In this document: one piece after another, positions 16,405 through 24,861 of the stretch
How positions within the stretch are numbered: the first letter of the stretch is position 1
Layout: each line of letters starts with the position of its first letter
Assembly: GCF_001713375.1 (NCBI RefSeq)
Contig: NZ_CP016449.1
Coordinates: 3,472,001 to 3,536,000 of the forward strand
Direction of reading: 5' to 3'
Length of the DNA: 64,000 nucleotides
From: Hydrogenophaga sp. RAC07
GTDB lineage: Bacteria > Pseudomonadota > Gammaproteobacteria > Burkholderiales > Burkholderiaceae_C
The notes under the pieces: generated by a model
What the model was told of the DNA's origin: nothing
Seen by the model: only the letters and a program-made list of their open reading frames with translations
The model's database searches: none
Program-made: the position numbers and the translations under genes

Positions 16405-18519
16405 TTAGAAGTGCCGCGTCAGCTCGACGCCAGCGGAGACCGAGCGGCCGAGACCGGATTCGAAGAAGCGGCTGTTGCCGTCGTTGACGATCACCGAGCC
16501 TGCGTGCTTCTTGTCGGTGAGGTTGTCGATGCGCACGAACTCGCGCCAGGTCCAGGCGCCGGTGGTTTGTTCGAAGCGGGCGCCGATACCGAAAAGGGTG
16601 TGACTTTCGGCCAGCGCGGTGGTGCGGTTGTTGGCGTCGTTGGCGAACACGCTGCCGGTGTGCCGCGCTTCCAGCGTGAACACACCTCCGATGCCAGATG
16701 CGAAGGCCGGAGCCCAAGCCAGCTGCGAGAAGAACTGGTGTTCTGGAAGACCTGGCATGCGGTTGCCGGCGGGGATGCTGGCGGTGCCACTGCCGTAGCG
16801 CGCACGCAGGTAGGTGTAGGCACCGGTCAGCGTGACATTGCCCATGCCGTACTCGGCCGACAGCTCAAGACCTTGGCGCTTTGTGCTGCCGCCATTGGTG
16901 AAGGTCGCACGGCCGTCGATGGTGCCCGCCGAGACGATCTCGTCGCGGGTGCGGATGTCGAACAGCGTTGCGTTCCACAGACCTGCTGCGTTGCGGCCCC
17001 GCAGACCAATCTCGGTGCTGGTGCTGCGTGAAGCGTTGAGGTCTGTGTTGAGGCCTGCGCCGCCGTCGCTGCGATACGCGGCTTCGTTGAGCGTGGGGGT
17101 TTCCAGACCGCGCCCCGTGGAGGCAAACGCCTGCAATTGAGGGGCAAGCTGCCAGCGCACGCCCACGACCGGCAAGTAACCGTTGAAGCTCACGCCACCG
17201 CTCTGGTCTCCATTGGTCAGAAACGCATCGGAAGACGCGTAGCGCGCGTTGACGCGCCGCAATCCACCTTCCAGTGTCCAGTCTGCCTTCTGCCACGAAG
17301 CGCGCACGTAGGGGTCCAGCGTTGTGGCTTGGTTGGTCTCCTCGCGGCGCAATGTTCCCCGCACACCGACCGTGCCGCCCACGAAGTTCTCATAGCCTCG
17401 ACGCAGGTCGGTCTGCCTCTCGCCAGCCAGTCCGGCGCTCAGGTCGAGTTGCCCGCCCTGCCATTCGCGTTGCAGGCGCCAGCGCGCGTTGAAACCCCAG
17501 TAGTCCCGGTCCAGATCGATCACGCCGCCCGAACTGCCGGCGGCGCCCTGGACGCCGGGCGGGATCGACTGGAACTGGATCACCCGACGTTGCCCGGCAT
17601 AACCCATCAGCTCGACCTTGTGACCGTTGCCCAGTGCTTGATCCCAGGCCAGTCCGGCTTGCGTTTGAGAGACCGATTTGCGGGTGTTGAACTGGATCGC
17701 CTGTGGCGTTGTCAGCGGAGTACCAGCGTCCAACTGGGTTCGGCTGAGGCCCTGCGGGTCGAGTGCAAATGCGCTCTGCCGGTTGAACACGAGCGTGGTC
17801 CGCCCGCCGTCATGGGCGCGCGAGAGCTTGGCGTTGGCTGTGCTGCGGTGCGCCGCCGACTGTGGACGTGCACCGTCGGTGGCGAACTTGCCCACGTCCA
17901 GCGTGTACGACCAGCCGGGGGCTTCTGCGGTACCCGTCTGGCCAGTGGCTTGTGTCGACAGGCGCCACAGACCGTTGGCACCGAGTGCCGCGCCCACGCG
18001 CAGTTCACCGGGGCGGGTGCCGTTCTGCGTGTAGGCCAGGATGGCCCCACCGCTGGAGGCACCGTACAGCGCGGCGAACGGTCCCCGCACGACCTCGATG
18101 CGGTCGGCGCTGCCCAGCGGGAAGTTGGCCGCCTGGCCCGACCCGTCGGGCGCACTCGCCGGGATGCCGTCGACAAACAGGCGCACGCCGCGCACACCGA
18201 AGGTGGAGCGCGCGCCGAAGCCGCGGATGGAGACCTGCAGGTCCTGCGCGTAGTTTTCGCGGTTGCGGATCACCAGACCCGGCACGCGCGCAAGACCTTC
18301 GGAGAGGTTGATCTGAAGCTGGCCGGCGCGCAATTCGGTGCCGTCGACCACGTCCACCGTGGCGGCGCCGCGCCAGCGTTGCTCGGCCGAGCCGCTGCCG
18401 GTGATGACCACCGGTGCGAGCGATCCGCCGTCGGACTCGGGCGGTGCGGGGTTGGTCTGGGCGTGCAGCAGCGCGGGCAACGCGGCCAACGGAAAAAGTG
18501 CCAGGGTACGGATGTGCAT
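16405..18519 (-). CDS. TonB-dependent outer-membrane receptor
   Basis: A 704-residue receptor. A signal peptide (1-20, ending LLHA) is followed by a TonB-box-like APVVITG (about 35-41). The plug domain (about 50-165) contains VPGLVIRNRENY, IRGFGARSTFGVRGV and DRIEVVRGPFAALYG. A 22-strand barrel then runs to a C-terminal aromatic residue (VELTRHF). It is a high-affinity uptake channel powered by TonB-ExbBD. It is the last gene of a three-gene minus-strand group with a PQQ-type dehydrogenase and a cytochrome c (spacing 21 bp to the cytochrome). A receptor in that setting could import PQQ, but a ferric-siderophore ligand is also possible because a PiuC fragment lies next to it. The ligand is inference only. 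Confidence 0.9.
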   Translation of the reverse strand: MHIRTLALFPLAALPALLHAQTNPAPPESDGGSLAPVVITGSGSAEQRWRGAATVDVVDGTELRAGQLQINLSEGLARVPGLVIRNRENYAQDLQVSIRGFGARSTFGVRGVRLFVDGIPASAPDGSGQAANFPLGSADRIEVVRGPFAALYGASSGGAILAYTQNGTRPGELRVGAALGANGLWRLSTQATGQTGTAEAPGWSYTLDVGKFATDGARPQSAAHRSTANAKLSRAHDGGRTTLVFNRQSAFALDPQGLSRTQLDAGTPLTTPQAIQFNTRKSVSQTQAGLAWDQALGNGHKVELMGYAGQRRVIQFQSIPPGVQGAAGSSGGVIDLDRDYWGFNARWRLQREWQGGQLDLSAGLAGERQTDLRRGYENFVGGTVGVRGTLRREETNQATTLDPYVRASWQKADWTLEGGLRRVNARYASSDAFLTNGDQSGGVSFNGYLPVVGVRWQLAPQLQAFASTGRGLETPTLNEAAYRSDGGAGLNTDLNASRSTSTEIGLRGRNAAGLWNATLFDIRTRDEIVSAGTIDGRATFTNGGSTKRQGLELSAEYGMGNVTLTGAYTYLRARYGSGTASIPAGNRMPGLPEHQFFSQLAWAPAFASGIGGVFTLEARHTGSVFANDANNRTTALAESHTLFGIGARFEQTTGAWTWREFVRIDNLTDKKHAGSVIVNDGNSRFFESGLGRSVSAGVELTRHF

Positions 18520-18540
18520 GGTGGGGCGGGGTCCGGGGTG

Positions 18541-18855
18541 TCAGGGCGCTTGCACGCTGATCTGCAGTGACGAATACCAGGCGGCGAGGTCTTCGATCTC
18601 GGCGTCGGTCAGGGGTTTGGCGATCACGCCCATCACTTCGTGTGGGCGTTTGCCACTGCGGTAGTTTTTGAGCTGTTCGACCAGGTAGATGGCGGGCTGG
18701 CCCGCGAGGTGAGGCGCGTTGGGCATCATGGACATGCCGGTCGGGCCGTGGCAAACCGCGCAGGCCGCGTTGGCCTTGGTGCGGCCGGCCACGGGGTCGG
18801 CGGCGTGCGCGGCGCCCACGCTCAGCACGGCGGCGATCAGGAGGGAAATTCGCAT
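18541..18855 (-). CDS. Periplasmic class I c-type cytochrome
   Basis: A 104-residue protein with a signal peptide (MRISLLIAAVLSVGAAHA) and one haem-attachment site, CAVCHG, at about residues 32-37. A Met ligand is likely in the GKRPHEVMGVIAKPLTDAEI region. The C-terminal helix (EIEDLAAWYSSLQ) is typical of small cytochrome c electron carriers. It lies between the PQQ-type dehydrogenase and the TonB receptor on the same strand, so it is probably the electron acceptor of that dehydrogenase and passes electrons to the respiratory chain. Confidence 0.9.
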   Translation of the reverse strand: MRISLLIAAVLSVGAAHAADPVAGRTKANAACAVCHGPTGMSMMPNAPHLAGQPAIYLVEQLKNYRSGKRPHEVMGVIAKPLTDAEIEDLAAWYSSLQISVQAP

Positions 18856-18883
18856 GGGAAGGGAGTCCGTTCAAACGTGAAAG

Positions 18884-18917
18884 GGCGCCAGACGACCCGC
18901 GCGGGTCGCCTGGCGCC
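18884..18917 (-). terminator. Strong GC-rich hairpin between dehydrogenase and cytochrome genes
   Basis: Two 17-base arms (18884-18900 and 18901-18917) abut directly with one mismatch; the left arm starts ggcgccag. There is no T-run, so it may be an intercistronic processing or attenuation hairpin rather than a full terminator. Confidence 0.5.
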
Positions 18918-18950
18918 AGGGACCGGGCCAGGTCCTGCTGGTTGGCCCGA

Positions 18951-20228
18951 TCAGTTCGCCGAGTAGGTGACGCGGTAGATCGCGCCGACGTAGTCGTCGG
19001 AGATCAGCAGCGAGCCGTCCTTCATGGGCGCCACGTCCACCGGGCGGCCTTTGTAGACGCCGTTGCCGTCCAGCCAGCCCTCGGCAAACACCTCGGACTT
19101 GCCGGCCGTGCCGTTGGCGTTGAGCGGAATGAAGTTGATCAGCGCGCCGGTGGCCTGGCTGCGGTTCCACGAGCCGTGCGAGGCCACGAAGATGCCGCCC
19201 TGGTACTTGGCCGGGAACTGCTTGCCGTTGTAGAAGGTCATGCCCAACTGCGCCTGGTGGGCAGGGAACTCCACCTGCGGGAACACGGCGTTGGCAGGCT
19301 CCTTCATGTCCTTGAGGTCGGGCGCGGCGGGTGAACCGGCCACCTTGTACTTGCCGTTCCAGTAGGGGTAGCCGAAGTGTTCCCCGACCTTGGTGGAACG
19401 GTTGAGCTCACCCGGCGGCACGTCATCGCCCAGGCCATCGGTCTGGTTGTCCGTCCACCACACCGTCTTGTCCTTGGGGTTGATGTCCATGCCGACCGAG
19501 TTGCGCATGCCGCGCGAGAACACCTCGCGCTTGGAGCCGTCGAACGCGTTCATGCGCACGATGCCGCCGATGCCCAGCTTGTCGTACAGGTCGACCTTGC
19601 CCGCGGGCTGCACGTTGTGCGGCTGGCCCAGGGTCACATACAGCATGCCGTCGTCGGCCACGCGGCAGGTGCGCGCGCCATGGTTGAACGACTCCTCTTC
19701 CACCGGGATCAGGCCGCCCTGCGGCACCACCTCGATCACCGCCACGTCCGGGCCCTCGTAGAAGAACTCGGCGGCGGGGAAGTTGAGCACGCGGTTGTGT
19801 TCGACCACGACCAGGAAACCATCCTTGGTCCAGCACACGCCGTTGGGCACCTTGAAGTTGAGCGACGGCGCGAAAGGTTTGACCTCGTCGGCCGCACCGT
19901 CGCCGTTGCGGTCGGTCACGGCCCACACGCGGGTCTTGCGGGTGCCCACGAAGAGCATGTTGGTGCTGGGGGCCACCGCCATGTGGCGCGCGTCGGGGAC
20001 GACGGCGTAGAGCTCGATCTTGAAGCCCGGGGGCAGCTTCACGGCCTTGAGGTTGGCGCGGATCGCATCGGCGTTCTTGCCTTCCTGCGGGACCGGTGGA
20101 ATGTTCAGGTCGACGCCTGAGACCTTCATCTGCTTGAGCGTGGCCAGGTTGTCCTTGCCGGCCTGGGCCAGCGCGCTGGTGGCCAGGCCGCAGGCCATCA
20201 AGGCCAGCAACAGTTTCTTGCTTTTCAT
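18951..20228 (-). CDS. PQQ-dependent sugar/sorbosone-type dehydrogenase, periplasmic
   Basis: A 425-residue exported protein with a signal peptide ending ALA-Q (about residue 21). The ribosome site agaggaga precedes the ATG. The mature part is a six-bladed propeller of the soluble glucose/L-sorbosone dehydrogenase type: LPPGFKIELYAVVPDARHMA, then VGTRKTRVWAVTDRNGDG, NGVCWTKDGFLVVVEHNRVL, YVTLGQPHNVQ, RGMRNSVGMDINP, WWTDNQTDGLGDDVPPGEL, and a C-terminal GRPVDVAPMKDGSLLISDD with YRVTY. The R-N and HN/D positions that hold PQQ and Ca2+ in this fold are recognisable. It is the first gene of the group with a cytochrome c and a TonB receptor. The substrate is unknown. No pqq biosynthesis gene is in the window. 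Confidence 0.85.
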   Translation of the reverse strand: MKSKKLLLALMACGLATSALAQAGKDNLATLKQMKVSGVDLNIPPVPQEGKNADAIRANLKAVKLPPGFKIELYAVVPDARHMAVAPSTNMLFVGTRKTRVWAVTDRNGDGAADEVKPFAPSLNFKVPNGVCWTKDGFLVVVEHNRVLNFPAAEFFYEGPDVAVIEVVPQGGLIPVEEESFNHGARTCRVADDGMLYVTLGQPHNVQPAGKVDLYDKLGIGGIVRMNAFDGSKREVFSRGMRNSVGMDINPKDKTVWWTDNQTDGLGDDVPPGELNRSTKVGEHFGYPYWNGKYKVAGSPAAPDLKDMKEPANAVFPQVEFPAHQAQLGMTFYNGKQFPAKYQGGIFVASHGSWNRSQATGALINFIPLNANGTAGKSEVFAEGWLDGNGVYKGRPVDVAPMKDGSLLISDDYVGAIYRVTYSAN

Positions 20229-20251
20229 ATGTCTCCTCTGTGTGATTTAAA

Positions 20252-20284
20252 TCTCGAAAGTAACGTTTCGAGAAAATCATTCTC
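20252..20284 (-). promoter_or_regulatory. Palindromes upstream of the dehydrogenase operon, possible Fur-type site
   Basis: An 8-bp inverted repeat tctcgaaa/tttcgaga (20252-20273) is followed at 20270-20284 by gagaaaatcattctc. The latter is dyad-like and resembles one half of a Fur box (aatcatt). It lies 24-56 bp before the start codon of the dehydrogenase. Iron control would fit the TonB receptor in this group. The assignment is tentative. Confidence 0.4.
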
Positions 20285-20558
20285 AAGGGAAACCGGGGCG
20301 CTTTGCAATTCCCAAAGTTGGTGGGGGATTTGACTGTTGCACAGATCGAACCTGTCGAAGACCGTGCTATTCGCATGGGCGCGTGAATGTGTTCAGGTGT
20401 GCTCAAGAAGCCTCTTCCTGCTCTTCTGGTCGGACGATAACGACTTGAATCTGCCGCGGTTCAGATTGGTTTCGCGTGTGTAGGGCACGCCTCGGTTGAA
20501 TCCTGGCACAGCGCTCTCATGGCCACTCCCCTCAATCTGACTACCAACTGGAAAACGT

Positions 20559-20582
20559 CAGTGTCAACAAATTGTGACACTG
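20559..20582 (+). promoter_or_regulatory. Palindromic operator upstream of the MarR gene
   Basis: A perfect 8-bp inverted repeat, cagtgtca / tgacactg, surrounds the AT-rich centre acaaattg, 72 bp before the MarR start. The centre resembles the caaattg core of OhrR-type operators. It is probably an autoregulatory site. Confidence 0.6.
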
Positions 20583-20654
20583 TGGTAGCCCTCTATAGAC
20601 AGATGTCTTTGATTCAATACACTTTTACAAAAGATTCTCAGGACCTCTCTTTCC

Positions 20655-21116
20655 ATGACCAAGACCAAGTCAGTCACCCCAGAAGATTCCGCTCTTTTCC
20701 TCGGCAACCAGCTGTGCTTTGCGCTGTATGCCGCGTCCTTGGCCATGAGCAAGACCTACCGGCCGCTGTTGGCGCCCCTGGGTCTCACCTTCCCTCAGTA
20801 CGTCGTCATGATGGCGCTCTGGGAACACAAACAACTCACGGCCGGCGCATTGGCACAAACAGTGGCACTGGACGCCGGCACATTGGTCCCACTGGTGCGC
20901 AAGCTGGTCGCCCAGGGTCTTCTGCAGCGGGAACGCAGCGTGGAAGACGAACGCTCGGTGATCATTTCCCTCACACCCGCAGGCAAAGCTCTCCAGAAGC
21001 GTGCCCATGCCGTCTATGCCCAGGCCGCATGCGCAACGCAGTGCTCGCTCCAGCAACGCAAAGCGTTGACCGCTCAGCTCCAGGTATTGCGTGCGGCGCT
21101 GACCCAATCCCCCTGA
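20655..21116 (+). CDS. MarR-family regulator, OhrR-like
   Basis: A 153-residue winged-helix repressor. The N-terminal LGNQLCFALYAASLAMSKTY places a Cys (residue 21) at the position of the reactive Cys of OhrR-type organic-peroxide sensors. YRPLLAPLGLTFPQYVVMMA and LVPLVRKLVAQGLLQRERS form the DNA-binding region with the wing DERSVIISLTPAG. No ohr gene lies next to it. Downstream in the same direction come a dienelactone-hydrolase-like protein and a catalase-like peroxidase, which would suit a peroxide-responsive group. A palindrome lies at 20559-20582. Confidence 0.85.
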   Translation: MTKTKSVTPEDSALFLGNQLCFALYAASLAMSKTYRPLLAPLGLTFPQYVVMMALWEHKQLTAGALAQTVALDAGTLVPLVRKLVAQGLLQRERSVEDERSVIISLTPAGKALQKRAHAVYAQAACATQCSLQQRKALTAQLQVLRAALTQSP

Positions 21117-21191
21117 AGAGCAAGGCGCGCAGCGCGTTCCGAGCTCAAAGCTGTTTCCACCCCCGCAACCCCCACCAACCCAGGAGCTTTC

Positions 21192-22085
21192 ATGAAACTG
21201 ATGGACTATGGCCTCAAGCCAATCGACTTCCAGAACCCCCCTCAAGCCGCATCCGCCCACCCCTCGCGCCGTGGTTTCGTCATGACCTCTCTCGCATCGG
21301 GTTTCGCCCTGGCATCCAATCCGGTGCTGGCCCAGGCCATCGTCACCGATAGCAAGGGCCTGGTGGCTGGCGAGGTCAGCGTACCTGTGGCCGACGGCAA
21401 GATGCCCGCCTACCGGGCCATGCCCGCAGGACCTGGCAAGTTCCCGGTGATCCTCGTGGTGCAGGAAATCTTTGGCGTGCACGAGCACATCAAAGACATG
21501 TGCCGGCGTTATGCCAAGCAGGGCTACTACGCCATTGCACCGGAAATGTTCGCACGCCAAGGCGACGTGTCGAAGATGACCGACATTCCGACGATCCTCT
21601 CGCAGGTGGTCTCCAAAGTGCCCGACGCCCAGGTGTGCGCCGACCTCGATGCCACCCTGGCCTTCGCGCGCGCCAGCGGCAAAGCCGACGCCCAGCGCAC
21701 GGGGCTGGTGGGTTACTGCTGGGGTGGCCGCACGGCATGGGTCTACGCGCGGCACAACAGCAAGCTGAATGCGGCCGTGGCGTATTACGGGCTGCTGGAG
21801 GGCCTGAAGGCGCCCGAGCTGCGCCCTGAAGACCCGATCGATTTTGCCGATCAGATCAAGGTGCCGGTGCTGGGCCTGTATTCCGGCATCGACGCCTTCG
21901 TCAAGCAGGAGACCATCGCCAAGATGCGAGGCCTGATCAACAAAGGCGGCAGCGGCTCTGAGATCGTGGTGTTTCCGAACGTCGACCACGGCTTCAACGC
22001 CGACTACCGCCCCAGCTACGACAAGTCCGCTGCCACCTACGCCCAGAAGCTGGCCAACGACTGGCTGAAAAAGTACCGGGTCTGA
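21192..22085 (+). CDS. Dienelactone hydrolase family protein, Tat-exported
   Basis: A 297-residue alpha/beta hydrolase. The N-terminus carries a twin-arginine signal (SRRGFVMTSLASGFALA, about residues 26-42), so it is probably exported folded. Family motifs: VILVVQEIFGVHEHIKDMCR, AIAPEMFARQGD, nucleophile GYCWGGR (Cys about 176) and VDHGFNADYRP (catalytic His near 263). The Cys nucleophile is diagnostic of the dienelactone hydrolase family. The true substrate of these exported forms is unknown. The gene lies 75 bp downstream of the MarR gene and 47 bp upstream of the peroxidase, probably one unit. Confidence 0.88.
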   Translation: MKLMDYGLKPIDFQNPPQAASAHPSRRGFVMTSLASGFALASNPVLAQAIVTDSKGLVAGEVSVPVADGKMPAYRAMPAGPGKFPVILVVQEIFGVHEHIKDMCRRYAKQGYYAIAPEMFARQGDVSKMTDIPTILSQVVSKVPDAQVCADLDATLAFARASGKADAQRTGLVGYCWGGRTAWVYARHNSKLNAAVAYYGLLEGLKAPELRPEDPIDFADQIKVPVLGLYSGIDAFVKQETIAKMRGLINKGGSGSEIVVFPNVDHGFNADYRPSYDKSAATYAQKLANDWLKKYRV

Positions 22086-22132
22086 AAACCCATTTGACGC
22101 TCGTGCAAACAAACCCAGCACAGGAGACTTCC

Positions 22133-23149
22133 ATGAAACACGTTCTTCGCACGATTCAACCCGTCCTTCCCATGTTGGCTGCTGCGACAGTCGCGGCATG
22201 GGCACTGCCTTCAGCAGCGCAGGTTGACCCCAACACCATGGTCAATGCGTTTGAGACTGCTGGTGGCAAGTTTGAAGGCTTTCGCCGATCGGGTGCCAAG
22301 GGTGTGTGCGCGGCGGGCGAATTCGTGGGCAGCGCTCAAGGTCGCGCCCTGTCGGTTGCGTCCGCTTTCAGCGGCAAGCCAGTGCCAGTGACCGTTCGGT
22401 TCTCAATGGGCGGTGGCAATCCCAAGGCGCCCGACAACGCCAGAAGCCAGCGCAACATGGCGGTCGAGTTTGACTTGCCCAACGGGGAGCGCTGGCAAAT
22501 GGGTAACATTTCTGCGCCCATTTTTGGTGCCGCTACCCCGCAACAAATGCTGGCCCGCCTGGAGTCGCTGGCGCCTGACGCTGAGACCAAGAAGCCCAAC
22601 CCTGAGAAGGTAAAAGCTTTTGCCGATGCCAACCCCGAAGTGTTGATGCAGGGCAAGTATTTCGCTGGTCAACCAGTGCCTGCCAGTTTTGCCAAGGTCA
22701 ACTACTGGGGTGTGCACGCCTTTGGTTTCGTCGATTCCGCGGGCAAAAAACAGTTCGGCAAATGGATTTTTGAACCTGTTGATGGCACGCAATCTTTGAC
22801 AGACGAAGAAGCCAAGGCCAAAGGTTCGGATTTCCTGATTGAGGACATTCGACAGCGCGTCAAAGCGGGTGAGGTGGCCTTTGATTTCAATCTTCAGCTG
22901 GCACAGACCGGTGACAAGATCGACAGTGCCGTCACACCGCTGCCGGACGATCGAAAAAAGGTCACCCTTGGCAGACTGGTCATAAAAACGGTGTCTGCCG
23001 ATTCGACTGGACCGTGCGTGACTGTGAACTACAACCCGATGGTCTTGCCCAAAGGTATCGAACCTTCAGCAGACCCCATGCTCGCTGCCCGTGCTGCACC
23101 CTACGCCGTGTCCTTGGGACGGCGATTGGTGGAAGGTGCTAAACAGTGA
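22133..23149 (+). CDS. Catalase-related peroxidase (SrpA-like), exported
   Basis: A 338-residue protein. The ATG at 22133 has a ribosome site (caggaga). The signal peptide ends ALPSAAQ. The catalase-core stretch VTVRFSMGGGNPKAPDNARS and the segment NMAVEFDLPNGERWQMGN are typical of catalase-related peroxidases. These are shorter than true catalases (about 500) and periplasmic. The distal region ETAGGKFEGFRRSGAKGVCA replaces the canonical R-G-x-H-A-K-G; the C-terminal PYAVSLGRRLVE would hold the haem-ligand side. It probably reduces H2O2 or organic peroxides using an unidentified donor. Confidence 0.85.
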   Translation: MKHVLRTIQPVLPMLAAATVAAWALPSAAQVDPNTMVNAFETAGGKFEGFRRSGAKGVCAAGEFVGSAQGRALSVASAFSGKPVPVTVRFSMGGGNPKAPDNARSQRNMAVEFDLPNGERWQMGNISAPIFGAATPQQMLARLESLAPDAETKKPNPEKVKAFADANPEVLMQGKYFAGQPVPASFAKVNYWGVHAFGFVDSAGKKQFGKWIFEPVDGTQSLTDEEAKAKGSDFLIEDIRQRVKAGEVAFDFNLQLAQTGDKIDSAVTPLPDDRKKVTLGRLVIKTVSADSTGPCVTVNYNPMVLPKGIEPSADPMLAARAAPYAVSLGRRLVEGAKQ

Positions 23150-23393
23150 CGCGCCTGAACACTGGTGAAAAACCAGCGAATCAACGCAGGAACCGAACTC
23201 AGGAGCGCATGTCTGCCGCTCCCTCAACAGGCTTTCTGTTCAAGGCAAATGTGAACTCCGTCACGTCGCAAAGTTAAAGGCAGCTCCTGAGATCTGCCAC
23301 TTGAATCTGATGGATACGGCAAAGCGTATCCAGACGGTCAGGCAACACCGTCCCTTCACCGGGAATCCCGTCAACACCCTCGCTTCACTCACC

Positions 23394-24341
23394 ATGCCCG
23401 TCCTGAAAACCTACCCCTTCTCCACGGCAGCGCGCCTGCTGCCCCTGGCCGCAGCCGCCGCGTTACTGACCACCGTTCCCGCGCACGCCGACACCGGCAA
23501 ACTGCTGCTCACCGGCGGTGTGAGCAGCGTCGAAGGCGCTGCTGGTGGCGGCATCTCGCCGTGGGCCGTGATTGGCAGCCAGGCCACCGAAGGCGAAGTG
23601 GGCGTGTCGGCTTACGCCAGCCGCGCCGTGACCCGGGACTACGGTCTCAATGCGTATGGCGTGGCTGTGGGCATCCACGACCGCGTCGAACTCTCGTTGG
23701 GTCACCAGAACTTCGACACCGGTGTCACCGGCACGATGCTGGGGCTGCCGGGCCTGCACCTGAAGCAGGACATCGTGGGCGCCAAGCTGCGCGTGGCCGG
23801 CGACGCCGTGCTCGACAGCGACAGCCTGATGCCGCAGATCGCCGTGGGCGTGCAGTTCAAGCACCTGCAGTCGTCGGGTCTGGACGGCACGCTCAGCGCA
23901 CTCGGCGCCAAACGCAGCGGCACCGACGTGTATGTGAGCGCCACCAAACTTTTTCTGGCGCAAGGCATCCTGGTCAACGGCACGCTGCGCGCCACGCAGG
24001 CCAACCAGGGCGGCCTGCTCGGCTTTGGCGCCACGCTGGGCGGCGCGGACAACGGCTACGAACTGCAGCCGGAAATTTCGGTGGCGTACCTGATCAACAG
24101 CAAGCTCGCTGTGGGTGTTGAATACCGCGCCATGCCCAACAAGTTGCAGCGCGCCGGCCAGGCCGCCGGTCTGGGCGACGGCCTGCGCGCCGACGACTGG
24201 AAGGACATCTTCATCGCGTATGCGCCGAGCAAGAACGTGTCCATCACCGCCGCCTACGTGGACCTGGGCCGCATCGTGCCGGCCACCACCAGCGGGCGCA
24301 AACAGACCGGCGTGTACGTCTCGGCCCAGATCGCGTTCTGA
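23394..24341 (+). CDS. DUF3034 family protein, probable outer-membrane beta-barrel
   Basis: A 315-residue exported protein (signal ending VPAHA, about residue 33 from the ATG at 23394). Alternating hydrophobic strands, frequent Gly/aromatic pairs and a terminal Phe (VSAQIAF) indicate an outer-membrane barrel. GGVSSVEGAAGGGISPWAVI near the start and VYVSATKLFLAQGILVNGTL inside are family-typical. The DUF3034 function is unknown. It precedes an exported truncated haemoglobin (23 bp) and a cupredoxin (20 bp later), a combination that suggests a periplasmic redox or gas-handling unit. Confidence 0.8.
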   Translation: MPVLKTYPFSTAARLLPLAAAAALLTTVPAHADTGKLLLTGGVSSVEGAAGGGISPWAVIGSQATEGEVGVSAYASRAVTRDYGLNAYGVAVGIHDRVELSLGHQNFDTGVTGTMLGLPGLHLKQDIVGAKLRVAGDAVLDSDSLMPQIAVGVQFKHLQSSGLDGTLSALGAKRSGTDVYVSATKLFLAQGILVNGTLRATQANQGGLLGFGATLGGADNGYELQPEISVAYLINSKLAVGVEYRAMPNKLQRAGQAAGLGDGLRADDWKDIFIAYAPSKNVSITAAYVDLGRIVPATTSGRKQTGVYVSAQIAF

Positions 24342-24364
24342 ACCCTTCACTTTCGAGTCTCACC

Positions 24365-24841
24365 ATGAAACACCTCATCACCGCCACCGCCCTCACCCTG
24401 TTCGCCCTGGCCAGCGGCGCCACGCTCGCCCAGTCCATGAAACCCGCGCCGTCTGCCGCCAGCGCTTACCCGGTGACACCCGCCGCCGGTCTGTACCAGG
24501 CCTTTGGCGAAGAAGCCGGCATCCGCAGCCTCATGGACGACTTCGTGGTTCGCCTCAAGGCCGATCCGCGCATTGGTCACCAGTTCACGGACACCAACCT
24601 GAACAACCTCGCCAAGTCGCTGAGCGACCAGCTCTGCCAGCTCTCCGGTGGCCCCTGCGTCTACAAGGGCCCCGACATGAAGACCGCACACGCCGACCGG
24701 GACACCACCCGCGCCCAGTTCAACGCGCTGGTGGAGGTGCTGCAGCAATCCATGGACGCGCGCGGCATTCCGTTCACCCGCCAGAACCAGATGCTGGCCC
24801 TGCTGGCCCCGATGCACCGCGACGTGATCACCGTTCGCTGA
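24365..24841 (+). CDS. Group 1 truncated haemoglobin with signal peptide
   Basis: A 158-residue protein with an N-terminal signal (1-22, ending TLAQ). It is therefore probably periplasmic, which is unusual for truncated globins. The globin core starts LYQAFGEEAGIRSLMDDFVVR and continues DPRIGHQF. The proximal His is His109 in GPDMKTAHADRDTT, and the last helix is PFTRQNQMLALLAPMHRDV. Two Cys (91 and 98) flank the GGP motif and could form a disulphide. It lies in an operon-like row with DUF3034 and a cupredoxin. Confidence 0.88.
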   Translation: MKHLITATALTLFALASGATLAQSMKPAPSAASAYPVTPAAGLYQAFGEEAGIRSLMDDFVVRLKADPRIGHQFTDTNLNNLAKSLSDQLCQLSGGPCVYKGPDMKTAHADRDTTRAQFNALVEVLQQSMDARGIPFTRQNQMLALLAPMHRDVITVR

Positions 24842-24861
24842 ACCACCGACCAGTCCCGACC

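Noticed and set aside
17137..18570. Plus-strand frame of 477 codons opposite the TonB receptor
   Set aside because: It is fully antisense to a well-supported receptor and shows typical shadow composition (Ala, Gly, Arg, Val).
20670..22205. Minus-strand frame of 511 codons opposite the MarR and dienelactone hydrolase genes
   Set aside because: It is antisense to two clear genes and has no family resemblance.
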